Made by a program: the position numbers and the translations under genes
Shown here: in pieces, positions 26,331 to 35,410 of the stretch
Layout: each line of letters begins with the position of its first letter
How positions within the stretch are numbered: position 1 is the first letter of the stretch
Notes under the pieces: model-generated
The model's database searches: none
Told to the model about the DNA's origin: nothing
What the model saw: only the letters and a program-made list of their open reading frames with translations
Assembly (NCBI RefSeq): GCF_021249405.1
Contig: NZ_CP089593.1
Location: forward strand, 2,294,001-2,358,000
Origin: Halobacterium zhouii
GTDB taxonomy: Archaea; Halobacteriota; Halobacteria; Halobacteriales; Halobacteriaceae
Reading direction: 5' to 3'
DNA length: 64,000 bases

Positions 26331-26341
26331 CCACTCGTTCG

Positions 26342-26779
26342 ATGTCCACCGCGACTGAGTCCGTCGAGGCGGAGGCCGACCAGGTCGGGCAGTTGTTCGA
26401 CCTCGTGACGTACGTCGTGGCGACCACGCTGTTGTTCGTCGCGGCGTCGGCGGTGCTCGCCGTCGCGGTCGGATCACGCGTGGCGCCGGGTGTGAAGTAC
26501 GGCCTGTTCGTCTTCGGGTGGTTGGCGTTCGGCTACGCGACCTACCTGCTGTTTCCGACGCAGGCGTGGGAGGACGACGACGACGGCCGCGACCCGTTCG
26601 GCGTTCCGCCGAACGGAGAGACCGGCTTCCAGTCGCTCGTGCAGGACCTGCCGCCGGCGCGGTTCAGGCGGATACAGCCGAACCACCGCCTGCCGACGGG
26701 CATTCGGCTGTTCCTCGCGTCGCTTCTGATGCTCGGGACCTCCATCGTCCTCGAGCAGGCGTTCGGAATCGGCCCGTAG
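26342..26779 (+). CDS. Small haloarchaeal membrane protein
   Basis: 145 residues with membrane segments at about 19-45, 51-72 and 119-140. Between segments 2 and 3 is a soluble loop with WEDDDDGRDPFGVPP. It starts 11 nt after the transporter operon and may share its transcript, but it is not a known part of such transporters. I know similar uncharacterised haloarchaeal proteins (DUF7555-like) only as families of unknown function. Confidence 0.7.
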   Translation: MSTATESVEAEADQVGQLFDLVTYVVATTLLFVAASAVLAVAVGSRVAPGVKYGLFVFGWLAFGYATYLLFPTQAWEDDDDGRDPFGVPPNGETGFQSLVQDLPPARFRRIQPNHRLPTGIRLFLASLLMLGTSIVLEQAFGIGP

Positions 26780-26839
26780 CGCGGTGAGACGGTTGAGCGG
26801 CGCGGAACTTTCTTCAGTGCGAACACCCAACCCGCGGGT

Positions 26840-27439
26840 ATGCCAGAGAAACGCATCACAGACGACGACGACGAGTTGCTGGGCGAGGAGGACCAGTTCG
26901 AGGAGCAGACCGAACGACTGGAGCGGGAGGCCGAGAAGGCCGACGATAAGAAGCAGGCGTGGGAGGCCACCCTGAACGACATGGAGGCGCTCGCTGACGA
27001 GTACGAGGACGAAGGATGGGACGTGTTGACGATTGCGGCGGGCGACACGGCGGCGATCGGGCGCGACACACAGGACGACGAGGGTGAGTTCGGACTCTCG
27101 TACGTCGTCGGCGCCGACGACGGCGCGACGTTCGAGGAGATGCTCGAGGAGGGTGAGTTCCCGGTGTACGACGTCTATCGGCAGACGCAACTCGGGCACG
27201 TGTTCATGGTGACGGAGCTACGCGACCCCGACACCGAGCAGGCCATCTTCATCGCCGGCGCGTACCTCCAGCACGACGGGCAGATGTGTGCGTACACGGC
27301 CCGTGAGGAGGGCGAGATGTACACGCACGTCAAGAAACTCGACGGCACGGTGCTGGGCCGAATCCACCACGACGGGTACGAGAAGTTCTTCCCAGAGGCC
27401 GACCGGATGCCGGACCCGGAGGGGTGGCTCGACGAATAG
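26840..27439 (+). CDS. Conserved acidic haloarchaeal protein, unknown function
   Basis: 199 residues. The N-terminal third is a charged helix, probably coiled coil (EEQTERLEREAEKADDKKQAWE). The rest is a mixed alpha/beta domain with conserved-looking GWDVLTIAAGDTAAIGRD, FPVYDVYRQTQLGHVFMVTELRD and GAYLQHDGQMCAYTA. No membrane segment or metal-site cluster. I recall this type as DUF7529-like but cannot give a function. A 57-bp repeated hairpin unit begins at its stop codon. Confidence 0.75.
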   Translation: MPEKRITDDDDELLGEEDQFEEQTERLEREAEKADDKKQAWEATLNDMEALADEYEDEGWDVLTIAAGDTAAIGRDTQDDEGEFGLSYVVGADDGATFEEMLEEGEFPVYDVYRQTQLGHVFMVTELRDPDTEQAIFIAGAYLQHDGQMCAYTAREEGEMYTHVKKLDGTVLGRIHHDGYEKFFPEADRMPDPEGWLDE

Positions 27440-27496
27440 CGTGGTTCGGAACGAGCGACCGCAGGGAGCGAGTGAGAACCACGAGAACGCGAGCGG
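27440..27496 (+). repeat. 57-bp direct repeat, unit 1
   Basis: Starts cgtggttcggaacgagcg and ends cgagaacgcgagcgg, beginning immediately after the upstream stop. Within it GTGGTTC and GAACCAC form an inverted pair. An identical copy starts 91 bp further on. It may also serve as terminator or processing signal for the gene before. Confidence 0.85.
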
Positions 27497-27530
27497 CGAA
27501 TGCCGCGAGTAGCGAGGGTCTGAGCGAGTG

Positions 27531-27587
27531 CGTGGTTCGGAACGAGCGACCGCAGGGAGCGAGTGAGAACCACGAGAACGCGAGCGG
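27531..27587 (+). repeat. 57-bp direct repeat, unit 2
   Basis: Identical over all 57 bases to 27440-27496, separated by 34 bp of similar composition (gcgagt/gagcgagt segments). Lies 148 bp before the CBS gene start. Confidence 0.85.
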
Positions 27588-27734
27588 TGACCGTAGGGAA
27601 CCGTGAGCGAGCAGGCGGACGAAGAGTGGTCTGGACAGCCGGCTTCGGGAGTCTGGAAGTCGGACGCGTTCGGACGTGAGACCTTCTAACGTGGTGTCGT
27701 AGCCTACAAATGCGTGGGGGTGTACGGTGGGTAC

Positions 27735-28592
27735 ATGAACGTCGCTGACGCGATGACGCCCCGCGAGGACGTGGTGACGGTGAATCTTCCGGGGACGAGG
27801 AACGACATCCTCGAATACCTCCAGGAGCGGGCGTTCTCCTCCGTGCCCGTGGTGAAAGACGACGGCGACGGCGAGAAGTACCGCGGTCTCGTCTCTCGTG
27901 ACGACCTCATCGAGCGCCCGGAGGAGGACCAGCTCGCGATGCTGATGCGGGACGTCCCGACGACCACCGCGGAGACCTCGATCCCCGAGGTCGCGGCCCT
28001 GATCGTCCGAGCAGGGACGCGGCGCGTGCCGGTCGTGGAGGACGGCCGACTGGAGGGCATCGTGACGGTGACCGACGTGGTGCGCGCGATAGCGGACGGC
28101 GAGCAGGACGGCGACACGGAGGTCGGCGAACTCGCGCGCCGGGACGTGAACACCACGTACGTGGAGACGCCGCTGACGGTCGCGGAGCGCGAGATATCCT
28201 ACGCGCAGGTGCCGTACACGGTCGTGCTCGACGACGAGGGCGAGATGTCGGGGATGCTGACGGAGGTCGACGTGGTCGCCGTCGCGCGCGTCGTGGAGGG
28301 CGAGGACGACACCGGCGACTCCATCGCGGACGACGACGACGACTGGAAGTGGGAGTCCATCAAGGCCGTCGGGAACAGCTACCTGCCGACGCGGAACGTC
28401 GAGATTCCCGTCGAGCCGGTTCGCGGGTTCATGACCGACGAGGTGGTGACGGTGACGCGCCGGCGCACCGCCCGCGAGGCCGCACAGACGATGCTCAAGA
28501 ACGACATCGAGCAGATTCCGCTGGTGTCCGGCGACGAACTCGTCGGCATCGTGCGCGACGTCGACCTGCTGGCGGGGTTGCAAGATGAGTGA
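27735..28592 (+). CDS. Four-CBS-domain protein
   Basis: 285 residues from the ATG at 27735 (MNVADAMTPREDVVTV); an in-frame ATG seven codons upstream is less fitting. Four CBS units are visible, opening with AMTPREDVVTV, LMRDVPTTTAETSI, LARRDVNTTYVETPL and FMTDEVVTVTRRRTA, each followed by the V(V/I)..G.L.GIV strand. CBS pairs bind adenine nucleotides as energy sensors. An Asp-rich loop lies near residue 200. Its stop overlaps the glycyl-tRNA synthetase start by 8 nt, which ties the pair together. Confidence 0.92.
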   Translation: MNVADAMTPREDVVTVNLPGTRNDILEYLQERAFSSVPVVKDDGDGEKYRGLVSRDDLIERPEEDQLAMLMRDVPTTTAETSIPEVAALIVRAGTRRVPVVEDGRLEGIVTVTDVVRAIADGEQDGDTEVGELARRDVNTTYVETPLTVAEREISYAQVPYTVVLDDEGEMSGMLTEVDVVAVARVVEGEDDTGDSIADDDDDWKWESIKAVGNSYLPTRNVEIPVEPVRGFMTDEVVTVTRRRTAREAAQTMLKNDIEQIPLVSGDELVGIVRDVDLLAGLQDE

Positions 28593-30312
28593 GTTAGGCG
28601 AACTCGCGCGCCGCCGGGGCTTTTTCTTCCAGGCGAACGAGGCCTACGGCGGTGTCGCCGGCTTCTACACGTACGGCCCGGCGGGCGCGGCGCTGAAGCG
28701 CAACGTCGAGGAGGCGTGGCGCGACCGCTTCGTCACCCGCGAGGGGAACATGGAGATCGACGCGCCGACGGTGACGCCCGAACCCGTGTTCGTGGCGTCG
28801 GGCCACCTCGACGGCTTCGACGACATGCTCGTGGAGTGCGCGGAGTGCGGTGAGAGCCACCGCGCGGACCACGTGGTCGAGGACAACACGGACATCGAGG
28901 ACGCCGAGACGTACTCGACGGAGAAGGTCGAGGACATCATCGCCGAGCACGACCTCGCGTGTCCGTCGTGTGGCGCGCCGCTGGCCGGCCAGCCCGTCGA
29001 GGAGTTCAACCTGATGTTCGAGACGGAGATCGGCCCGGGGAGCGGCCAGCCGGGCTACCTGCGCCCGGAGACCGCCCAGGGGATGTTCACGGAGTTCCCG
29101 CGGCTCAAGGAGTACGCGCGCAACCAGTTGCCGTTCGGCGTGGCCCAGATCGGTACGGGCTACCGGAACGAGATCTCGCCGCGGAACGCGCTGTTGCGCA
29201 CCCGGGAGTTCACGATGGCGGAACTGGAGTACTTCGTGGACCCCGAGGACGACGCGCCCGACCTCGAGGCCGTCGCGGACGTCGAGTTGCCGCTGTACAG
29301 CGCCGAGGCCCAGAACGCCGAGGGCGAGGAGTACGTCTACCTCACGCCACAGGAGGCCCTCGACGAGGGCGTCGTGAACGGCGAGTGGGTGGCGTACTTC
29401 CTCGCGCGCTCGAAGCAGTGGTTCGAGCGCGTCGGCGTGGACGCAGAGCGGTTCCGGTTCCGCCAGCACCTCTCCGGCGAGCTCGCGCACTACGCGGCGG
29501 ACTGCTGGGACGCGGAGGGCGAGGTCGGCGGCGACTGGGAGGAGCTCGCGGGCATCGCGTCCCGCACGGACTACGACCTCTCGAAGCACGCCGAGCACGC
29601 GGACGGCAACTTCAGCGTGTTCAAGCAGTACGACGAGCCGAAGACCGTCGAGCGGGCGACCGTCGACCCGGACATGAGCTACCTCGGGCCGGAGTTCGGC
29701 GGCGACGCGGCGGCGGTCGCGGACGCACTCCAGGCGCTCGCAGAGCGCGACAGGGCGGCATTTGACGACGAGGAGGTCACCGTCGAGGTCGACGGCGAGG
29801 CGTACACCGTGCCCGTCGAGCAGACCGGCTTCTCGGTGGAGGAGCAGACCGAGTCGGGCCGCCACATCGTCCCGTACGTCGTGGAACCGGCGTTCGGCGT
29901 CGGTCGCGCGGTGTACACGGCGCTCGCGCACAGCCTCGAGACCGACGAGGTCGACGGCGAGCAGCGACAGGTGCTCCAGTTGCCCCCGGCGGTCGCGCCG
30001 ACGACGGTCGGCGTGTTCCCGCTGATGGACAAGGACGGCATGGGCGAGACCGCACGCGACCTCGCGAGTGACCTGCGCGAGGCGGGCCTGGACGTGACGT
30101 ACGACGACTCGGGCAACATCGGGCGTCGGTACCGCCGGCAGGACGAGGTCGGCACGCCGTACTGCGTGACCGTGGACTACGAGAGCCTGGAGGACGGCAC
30201 GGTGACGCTGCGCGACCGCGACTCCACCGAGCAGGCCCGGATCGCCATCGAGGACGTGCCGAGCGTGGTGGCGGCGCTCGTCGACGGCGATCGGGGCTTC
30301 GAGGAGTTGTGA
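28585..30312 (+). CDS. glyS: Glycyl-tRNA synthetase (homodimeric type)
   Basis: 575 residues, class II synthetase of the archaeal/eukaryal alpha2 type. Motifs: AGFYTYGPAGAALKRN (motif 1 region), a zinc-ribbon-like insert with CAECGESH and CPSCGAP (about residues 89-135), RPETAQGMFTEF, GYRNEISPRNALLRTREFTMAE (motif 2), and a late GVGRAVYTALAH (motif 3). The C-terminal anticodon-binding domain starts near 470 (APTTVGVFPLMDKDGM). Starts inside the end of the CBS gene; the dolichol-kinase-like gene starts in its stop. Confidence 0.97.
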   Translation: MSELGELARRRGFFFQANEAYGGVAGFYTYGPAGAALKRNVEEAWRDRFVTREGNMEIDAPTVTPEPVFVASGHLDGFDDMLVECAECGESHRADHVVEDNTDIEDAETYSTEKVEDIIAEHDLACPSCGAPLAGQPVEEFNLMFETEIGPGSGQPGYLRPETAQGMFTEFPRLKEYARNQLPFGVAQIGTGYRNEISPRNALLRTREFTMAELEYFVDPEDDAPDLEAVADVELPLYSAEAQNAEGEEYVYLTPQEALDEGVVNGEWVAYFLARSKQWFERVGVDAERFRFRQHLSGELAHYAADCWDAEGEVGGDWEELAGIASRTDYDLSKHAEHADGNFSVFKQYDEPKTVERATVDPDMSYLGPEFGGDAAAVADALQALAERDRAAFDDEEVTVEVDGEAYTVPVEQTGFSVEEQTESGRHIVPYVVEPAFGVGRAVYTALAHSLETDEVDGEQRQVLQLPPAVAPTTVGVFPLMDKDGMGETARDLASDLREAGLDVTYDDSGNIGRRYRRQDEVGTPYCVTVDYESLEDGTVTLRDRDSTEQARIAIEDVPSVVAALVDGDRGFEEL

Positions 30313-30866
30313 GCGAACTCGGCCGGCGGCTGGTGCACGCGAGCGGCGCGGTGGTGCCCCTGGCGTACCTCGCGGGCGTCCTGCCGTGGACGTGGCTCCG
30401 CTGGCTGCTGGTCTGTGGCGCGGTCGGCGCACTGATTCTCGAGGCGTTCCGGCTCTCCGGGCGCGTGAACTGGCGCATCTACGACGCGCTCACACGCGAG
30501 TACGAGCAGGACAACCCCGCGGGCTACGCGCTGTACGCGGTGGCGTGGGCGGCGACCGCGTGGCTGTTCGACCCCGGCATCGCGGTCCCCGCGATGTTGA
30601 TGCTCGCCATCGCGGACCCCGTCAGCGGCCTGCTGTCGCGGGGGGAACTCGGGACGAAACGCGGCTGGGTGTTGCTCGCGACGTTCGGCGTCTGTCTTGC
30701 CATCGCGAGCCTGCTCGCCGTCCCCCTGTTGCCGGCGGTCGCCGGCGCGCTCGCGGCGACGCTCGCTGACGGCGCGAAGCCCGTCGTCGGGGGGTACGTC
30801 GTGGACGACAACCTCACGATTCCGCTCGGCGCGGGCGTCGCGATGTGGGTGGCGCTCGCGGTGTGA
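30309..30866 (+). CDS. Dolichol kinase-like CTP-transferase family membrane protein
   Basis: 185 residues from a GTG start that overlaps the glyS stop as GTGA. Six or so hydrophobic segments. The hallmark IADPVSGLLSRG (near 100) and the C-terminal DGAKPVVGGYVVDDNLTIPLGAGVAM fit the dolichol kinase / phytol kinase group, which phosphorylate polyprenols or related lipids using CTP. In archaea this could feed dolichyl-phosphate for N-glycosylation. Substrate is inferred from family only. Confidence 0.8.
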   Translation: MSELGRRLVHASGAVVPLAYLAGVLPWTWLRWLLVCGAVGALILEAFRLSGRVNWRIYDALTREYEQDNPAGYALYAVAWAATAWLFDPGIAVPAMLMLAIADPVSGLLSRGELGTKRGWVLLATFGVCLAIASLLAVPLLPAVAGALAATLADGAKPVVGGYVVDDNLTIPLGAGVAMWVALAV

Positions 30867-30917
30867 CCGTTCCGTGACGACCGCACAGCGGGTTCCACTT
30901 TCACCGCGCCACGCGAA

Positions 30918-30926
30918 CCCTTAACC
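30918..30926 (+). promoter_or_regulatory. TATA-like box of hef
   Basis: CCCTTAACC, 26-34 nt before the ATG at 30952. The same CTTAAC form precedes mdh at 35378. Confidence 0.4.
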
Positions 30927-30951
30927 GTCAGAGCGCCCAACCCTCGACCGA

Positions 30952-33435
30952 ATGCCGTCCGGCGAACAGTCCTACGTCGACCATCCGATGCTGACCGAGG
31001 ACGTCATCGAAGCCCGGCAGTACCAGCTCCAGCTCGCGGCGGCCGCCCGACAGACCCACACGCTCGTCTGTCTGCCGACGGGTCTCGGGAAGACGACCGT
31101 GAGCCTGCTCGTCACCGCCTACCGCCTCGAGGAGGATATCGGCGGGAAGTCCCTGCTGCTCGCGCCGACGAAGCCGCTGGTCGAGCAGCACGCCGCGTTC
31201 TACCGGGAGGCCCTCGACGTGCCCGACGACGAGGTGGTCGTGTTCACGGGCGAGACGCGCCCGGACGACCGCGAGGCCGAGTGGTCGAGCGCGCGCGTCG
31301 TCGTCGCCACCCCCCAGGTCGTGGAGAACGACCTCGTCGGCGGGCGCATCAGCCTGCGTGACGTGGTCCACTGCACGTTCGACGAGTGCCACCGCGCGAC
31401 CGGCGATTACGCGTACACGTACATCGCGGAGCGCTACCACGCGGACGCCGCGACGCCGCTCGCGACGGGGATGAGCGCGTCCCCGGGCGGGAACGAGGAG
31501 GACATCCAGCAGGTGTGTGAGAACCTCGGCGTGCGGAACGTCGAGGTGATGACCGAGGACGACGCCGACGTCGGCGAGTACACGTACGACACGGACGTCG
31601 AGTGGGAGCGCATCGACCTCCCCGACGACGTTCTCGAGGTCAGGGACGCGCTGAACGAGGTCATCACCGAGCGCCTGGAGAAACTGAAGGAACTCGGCGT
31701 GACGCGGAAGACGAGTCCGGACGTCTCCCAGAAGGACCTGAACAAGATGCGCGCGCAGTTGCAGTCGCTCATCGACAACGACCAGAGCGAGGGCTACCAG
31801 GGGATGAGCGTCCACGCGGAGGTGATGAAGTTGCGGCGCGCGGTCGAACTCGTCGAAACCCAGAGCGTGGAGTCGGTTCGCCGGTACTTCGAGCGCCAGC
31901 GCAACGCCGCGCGCTCCTCGGGCGCGTCGAAGGCGAGCCAGCGCCTCGTGAGCGAACCGAAGGTCAAGCAGGCGATGCGGACCGCCGAGGAGTTCGACGG
32001 TCTCCACCCGAAGTTCCGGCGCGCGCGGATGTTGCTCGCCCAGACCCTCGGCGTCGAGGACGGCGAGCGCATCATCGTGTTCACGGAATCGAGGGACACC
32101 GCGGAGGCTCTCACCGACTTCCTCGGTGGGCACTTCGACACCCGGCGGTTCGTCGGGCAGGGCGACGCCGACGGCTCCGATGGGATGACCCAAAAAGAGC
32201 AACGCGAGACCTTAGACGAGTTCCGAGACGGCGAGTTCGAGGTGCTGGTGTCGACGAGCGTCGCCGAGGAGGGCCTGGACGTGCCGGAGGTCGACCTGGT
32301 GTTGTTCTTCGAACCGGTGCCGACCGCGATCCGCTCGGTCCAGCGGAAGGGGCGGACCGGCCGCCAGACGGAGGGCCGCGTGGTCGTGTTGATGGCCGAG
32401 GACACGCGCGACGAGGCGTACTTCTGGATCTCCCGCCGCCGCGAGCAGGAGATGGAGGACGAACTGCGCTCCCTGAAGGGCGTCGCCGACGAACTCGAGG
32501 AGGACCTGAGTGAGGACCAGCAGGCACTCGGGGACTACGCCGAGGCGGACGCGGGAGAAGCGAACGCCGACAGCGTGAGCGACGACGCCGCGAGCGCGGA
32601 CGGCGGGAGCGCCAGCGACACCGGCGAGGCCGCGGGCGCGAGCGGAGAAGTGGACGACGCGGGCGACGCGCAAGCGGGGCTCTCGGACTTCGAGGCGCCC
32701 GACCCGGACGACGTGGAGGGGACGGAGTCCGAGGACGACGCCACCGTCGCGCGCGCCGGCGAGGGGGACGACGTGGAGGAAGCGGTCGAAATCGTCATCG
32801 ACCAGCGCGAACTCGACAGCCACATCGCGCGCGACCTCTCGAAGCGCGACGGCGTCGACACCCGCCTCGAGACCCTCGACGTGGGGGACTACGTGCTCTC
32901 GGACCGCGTCGCCGCCGAGCGCAAATCCCACAGCGACTTCCTCGACACGATGCTGGGCGGCGACCGCTCGCTGTTCGAGCAGGCCAAGGACCTCACGAGA
33001 CACTACACGCGCCCCGTCCTGTTGCTGGAGGGCGACGGCGACCTCTACGCCGAGCGGAACGTCCACCCGAACGCCATCCGCGCGGCGCTCGCGTCCCTCG
33101 CGGTGGACTGGGGTATCAGCATCGTACACACCCGGGATGCCGACGACACCGCGGACATGCTCGAGACCATCGCGGAACGCGAGCAGACCGACAACGACCG
33201 CGAAGTGAGCTCACACGGCGAGAAGGCCGCGAAGACGCTGGGTGAACAGCAGGAGTACGTGGTTTCGGCCATCGCAGACATCGGCCCCGTCACCGCGCGC
33301 TCGCTGCTCGACCACTTCGGGAGCGTCGAGAGCGTGATGACCGCCACCGAGGACGACTTGCTCGAAGCCGAGGGCGTCGGCAGCGTGACCGCCGAGCGGA
33401 TTCGGGAAGTCGTCGCGAGCGACTACCAGCCGTAG
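30952..33435 (+). CDS. hef: Hef helicase/nuclease (XPF/FANCM family)
   Basis: 827 residues. It processes stalled and branched replication forks. Helicase part: Walker A CLPTGLGKTTVSLL (about 38-51), DECH box CTFDECHRATGDYAY (near 143-157), motif III-like GMSASPGG, and motif VI SVQRKGRTGRQTEGRV. Nuclease part: ERCC4 signature IVIDQRELDS and GDYVLSDRVAAERKS (near 645-659), then tandem helix-hairpin-helix at the end (IADIGPVTARSLLDHFGS, LEAEGVGSVTAERI). A ~90-residue Asp/Ala/Ser-rich linker (about 520-610) joins the halves, longer than in Pyrococcus Hef. Confidence 0.97.
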   Translation: MPSGEQSYVDHPMLTEDVIEARQYQLQLAAAARQTHTLVCLPTGLGKTTVSLLVTAYRLEEDIGGKSLLLAPTKPLVEQHAAFYREALDVPDDEVVVFTGETRPDDREAEWSSARVVVATPQVVENDLVGGRISLRDVVHCTFDECHRATGDYAYTYIAERYHADAATPLATGMSASPGGNEEDIQQVCENLGVRNVEVMTEDDADVGEYTYDTDVEWERIDLPDDVLEVRDALNEVITERLEKLKELGVTRKTSPDVSQKDLNKMRAQLQSLIDNDQSEGYQGMSVHAEVMKLRRAVELVETQSVESVRRYFERQRNAARSSGASKASQRLVSEPKVKQAMRTAEEFDGLHPKFRRARMLLAQTLGVEDGERIIVFTESRDTAEALTDFLGGHFDTRRFVGQGDADGSDGMTQKEQRETLDEFRDGEFEVLVSTSVAEEGLDVPEVDLVLFFEPVPTAIRSVQRKGRTGRQTEGRVVVLMAEDTRDEAYFWISRRREQEMEDELRSLKGVADELEEDLSEDQQALGDYAEADAGEANADSVSDDAASADGGSASDTGEAAGASGEVDDAGDAQAGLSDFEAPDPDDVEGTESEDDATVARAGEGDDVEEAVEIVIDQRELDSHIARDLSKRDGVDTRLETLDVGDYVLSDRVAAERKSHSDFLDTMLGGDRSLFEQAKDLTRHYTRPVLLLEGDGDLYAERNVHPNAIRAALASLAVDWGISIVHTRDADDTADMLETIAEREQTDNDREVSSHGEKAAKTLGEQQEYVVSAIADIGPVTARSLLDHFGSVESVMTATEDDLLEAEGVGSVTAERIREVVASDYQP

Positions 33436-33462
33436 CGGCGGGTCTTCGGGTGCGTGGCGAAG

Positions 33463-34089
33463 TCAGCCCTCGAGACGAGCGGCGAAGAACGGCGGCTTCG
33501 GGTTCTCGCCGGGTTCGACCGCCGGTGCTTCCCACTCGTCCGTGACCCGGAAGCCAGCGGCCCGAAACTGCTCGCGGGTCGTCTCCGCGCCGGCCATGTG
33601 CCACGCCATCTCGACGCCGCCGCCGAGCCAGTCCGCCTTCGAGCGCTCGAACGCCTCCGGCGCCTCCGAGAGCAGGATTCGGCCGCCGGGGTGGAGGACG
33701 CGCGCGAACTCGTCGATGACCGTCTGGTGGTCGCCGAGCGGGACGTGTATCACCGAGTCGAACGCGAGCACGACGTCGAAGGCGCCGTCCTGGAACGGGA
33801 GGTGTGTCATGTCGCCGTGGACGAGCGGCGCGGCGGAAACCGCGTCGGCGGCGATGCGGAGTAGTTCACGCGAGAGATCCAGTCCGACAGCACTCGCGGT
33901 CGTCTCCTCACTCAACTGGCGGAGAATCGGGGTTCCAGGTCCACAGCCAGCGTCGAGGACGCGCTCCGGGGTGGAATCGTCGAGGAACTGGTCGAGGACG
34001 GTGAGTTCGCGGTCGTCTGCGGTGCGTTTCTCGGCGTACGTACCCGCGAGTTCGTCGTAGCCGCGCCGGACGTGCTGTCTGTCGCGCAT
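33463..34089 (-). CDS. Class I SAM-dependent methyltransferase
   Basis: 208 residues. The SAM-binding motif I is RVLDAGCGPGTPILRQL near 37-53, with the acidic residue at the end of strand 2 in ASAVGLDLSRELL, then DMTHLPFQDGAFDVVLAFDSVIHVPLGDH and GGRILLSEAPEAF. This is the common Methyltransf_11/25 type acting on small molecules; the substrate cannot be named. It converges on hef (27 nt) and is followed by nothing downstream on its strand. The universal stress gene lies 16 nt upstream. Confidence 0.88.
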   Translation of the reverse strand: MRDRQHVRRGYDELAGTYAEKRTADDRELTVLDQFLDDSTPERVLDAGCGPGTPILRQLSEETTASAVGLDLSRELLRIAADAVSAAPLVHGDMTHLPFQDGAFDVVLAFDSVIHVPLGDHQTVIDEFARVLHPGGRILLSEAPEAFERSKADWLGGGVEMAWHMAGAETTREQFRAAGFRVTDEWEAPAVEPGENPKPPFFAARLEG

Positions 34090-34105
34090 GGGTGACGTCG
34101 ACGAA

Positions 34106-34498
34106 TCAGGGGATTATCGTCACGGGCACGCGCTCCGAGCGCAGCACGGTCTCTGCGGCGCTGCCGAGGATAGCGCGTTCGACCGTGCCCGAACCCTTGT
34201 GGCCCATGACGACGTGGTCGTAGCCGTCCGCTTCGACGAGATCGAGGATGGCGTCGCCGACGCGGTCGCCGGGCCGGAACTCGATGTCGACGTCGGTGCT
34301 GACCTCGGGGTCGGCGTCGATTCCCTGGGCGTCGAGGACGCTGCGGGCGCGCTGCTTGATGGTGTCCGTCGCCTCGGTCTCTTCGTCCGTGAAGTGGACG
34401 ACGTGGACCGACCCGTCGTAGCGGTCGGCCATCTTGGCGGCGAACTCGAGTGCGCGGAAACTGCAGTCGGAGCCGTCGATGGGGACGAGGATATGCAT
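34106..34498 (-). CDS. Universal stress protein, UspA family
   Basis: 130 residues, a single Usp domain. It begins MHILVPIDGSDCSFRALEFA, with the nucleotide-contact Asp, and ends with the ATP-binding pattern MGHKGSGTVERAILGSAAETVLRSERVPV (Gly-x2-Gly-x9-Gly-Ser). Members with this motif bind ATP and act as stress-linked sensors. The gene order on the minus strand is autoantigen-like gene, usp, methyltransferase with short gaps (24 and 16 nt), so they may be co-transcribed. Confidence 0.93.
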   Translation of the reverse strand: MHILVPIDGSDCSFRALEFAAKMADRYDGSVHVVHFTDEETEATDTIKQRARSVLDAQGIDADPEVSTDVDIEFRPGDRVGDAILDLVEADGYDHVVMGHKGSGTVERAILGSAAETVLRSERVPVTIIP

Positions 34499-34522
34499 AA
34501 TAGGGTGTCCGGGCGCGGGGGC

Positions 34523-35248
34523 TTACGCGTTGTGGCGGAGCGCTGCGAGGGCTTCGGCGGCCTCCCGTGCGGCCTCCAGGTACTCGGTCGCGGTCCGGGG
34601 GTCGTCGGCGCTGGCGGCGCGGCGCGCGAGCGCGCTGATCGAGGATTCGAGTGCGTCCTCGGCGTCGCTTCCCGACCGGCGCTGACCGCCGCCGCGCTGT
34701 TGTGTGTGGTCGACGGACGGCGCGCGCTGCGCGTCGCTGGCCCCGGCGTCCGACTGCCCGGCGTCGACCTGCGAAGGGGGCGCGCGGCGGCCAGCGGAGA
34801 CGTGAGCGTCCGCCGGCGCGTTCGACTCGCCGGTCGTCTGCTGGCCACCAGGTCGTCGCGCAGCCGACTGCTGGCCGTCTGCCTGCTGTCCAGCCGACTG
34901 CTGGTCTGCGGGCTGCTGGTTCGCCGACTGCTGGGCTTCCGGTCGCTGCTCCGCAGGTCGCTGGGCTGTCTGCTGTTGGTCCGCTGGCTGTTGGTCTTCG
35001 GACTGCTGACCAGCCGCCTGCTGGGCTTGCTCGGCCTCGTGCTGGCAGGTAGGGCAGAACTCCTCGCCCTCGTACCGGAAGATGGGCGAGCCACAGCGGT
35101 CGCAGTGCTGGTTCGTCATCGTCGCGCCCTGCAGGAGGAGGTCGCTCATGCGAGCGGTCTGCTCGCGGTCCTCGCGCTCGTCCTCGTACTTCTCGCGGAG
35201 TTCTCGGCGCGCGGCCTCCTCGTCGAAGCCGTCGTCCGTGTCGCTCAT
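34523..35248 (-). CDS. Autoantigen p27-like zinc-ribbon protein with Gln-rich repeats
   Basis: 241 residues. Residues ~1-70 match the Sjogren/scleroderma autoantigen 1 (p27, ZNRD2) domain: MSDLLLQGATMTNQHCDRCGSPIF, then EEFCPTCQHE completes a CxxC...CxxC zinc ribbon. Residues ~75-135 are low-complexity repeats of QQ with A/S/D/P (for example ADQQ, AEQR, ANQQ), encoded by an irregular minisatellite at about 34850-35030. The C-terminus is a helical segment ending EAAEALAALRHNA. The eukaryotic homologue is poorly understood; function here is unknown. Confidence 0.85.
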   Translation of the reverse strand: MSDTDDGFDEEAARRELREKYEDEREDREQTARMSDLLLQGATMTNQHCDRCGSPIFRYEGEEFCPTCQHEAEQAQQAAGQQSEDQQPADQQQTAQRPAEQRPEAQQSANQQPADQQSAGQQADGQQSAARRPGGQQTTGESNAPADAHVSAGRRAPPSQVDAGQSDAGASDAQRAPSVDHTQQRGGGQRRSGSDAEDALESSISALARRAASADDPRTATEYLEAAREAAEALAALRHNA

Positions 35249-35377
35249 GGCGAGTGGTTGGGGCTTCGGCGTCGAAAAGCCTGCGGGGACGTGTTCGTCG
35301 TTCGTCGATGTGACGTTCGGCGGGCGTCGGCAGTAGTAGTGGGCTCGTAGGGGCGGAATACGGGGTCTATCGAAGCG

Positions 35378-35383
35378 CTTAAC
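35378..35383 (+). promoter_or_regulatory. TATA-like box of mdh
   Basis: CTTAAC in gaagcgcttaacggc, 28-33 nt before the ATG at 35411. Position and form agree with haloarchaeal core promoters. Confidence 0.4.
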
Positions 35384-35410
35384 GGCTTCCCAGGTGGTTT
35401 GTTACGTGAT

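Noticed and set aside
33436..33462. A terminator or promoter between hef and the methyltransferase gene
   Set aside because: 27 bp, no T-run or stem that stands out.
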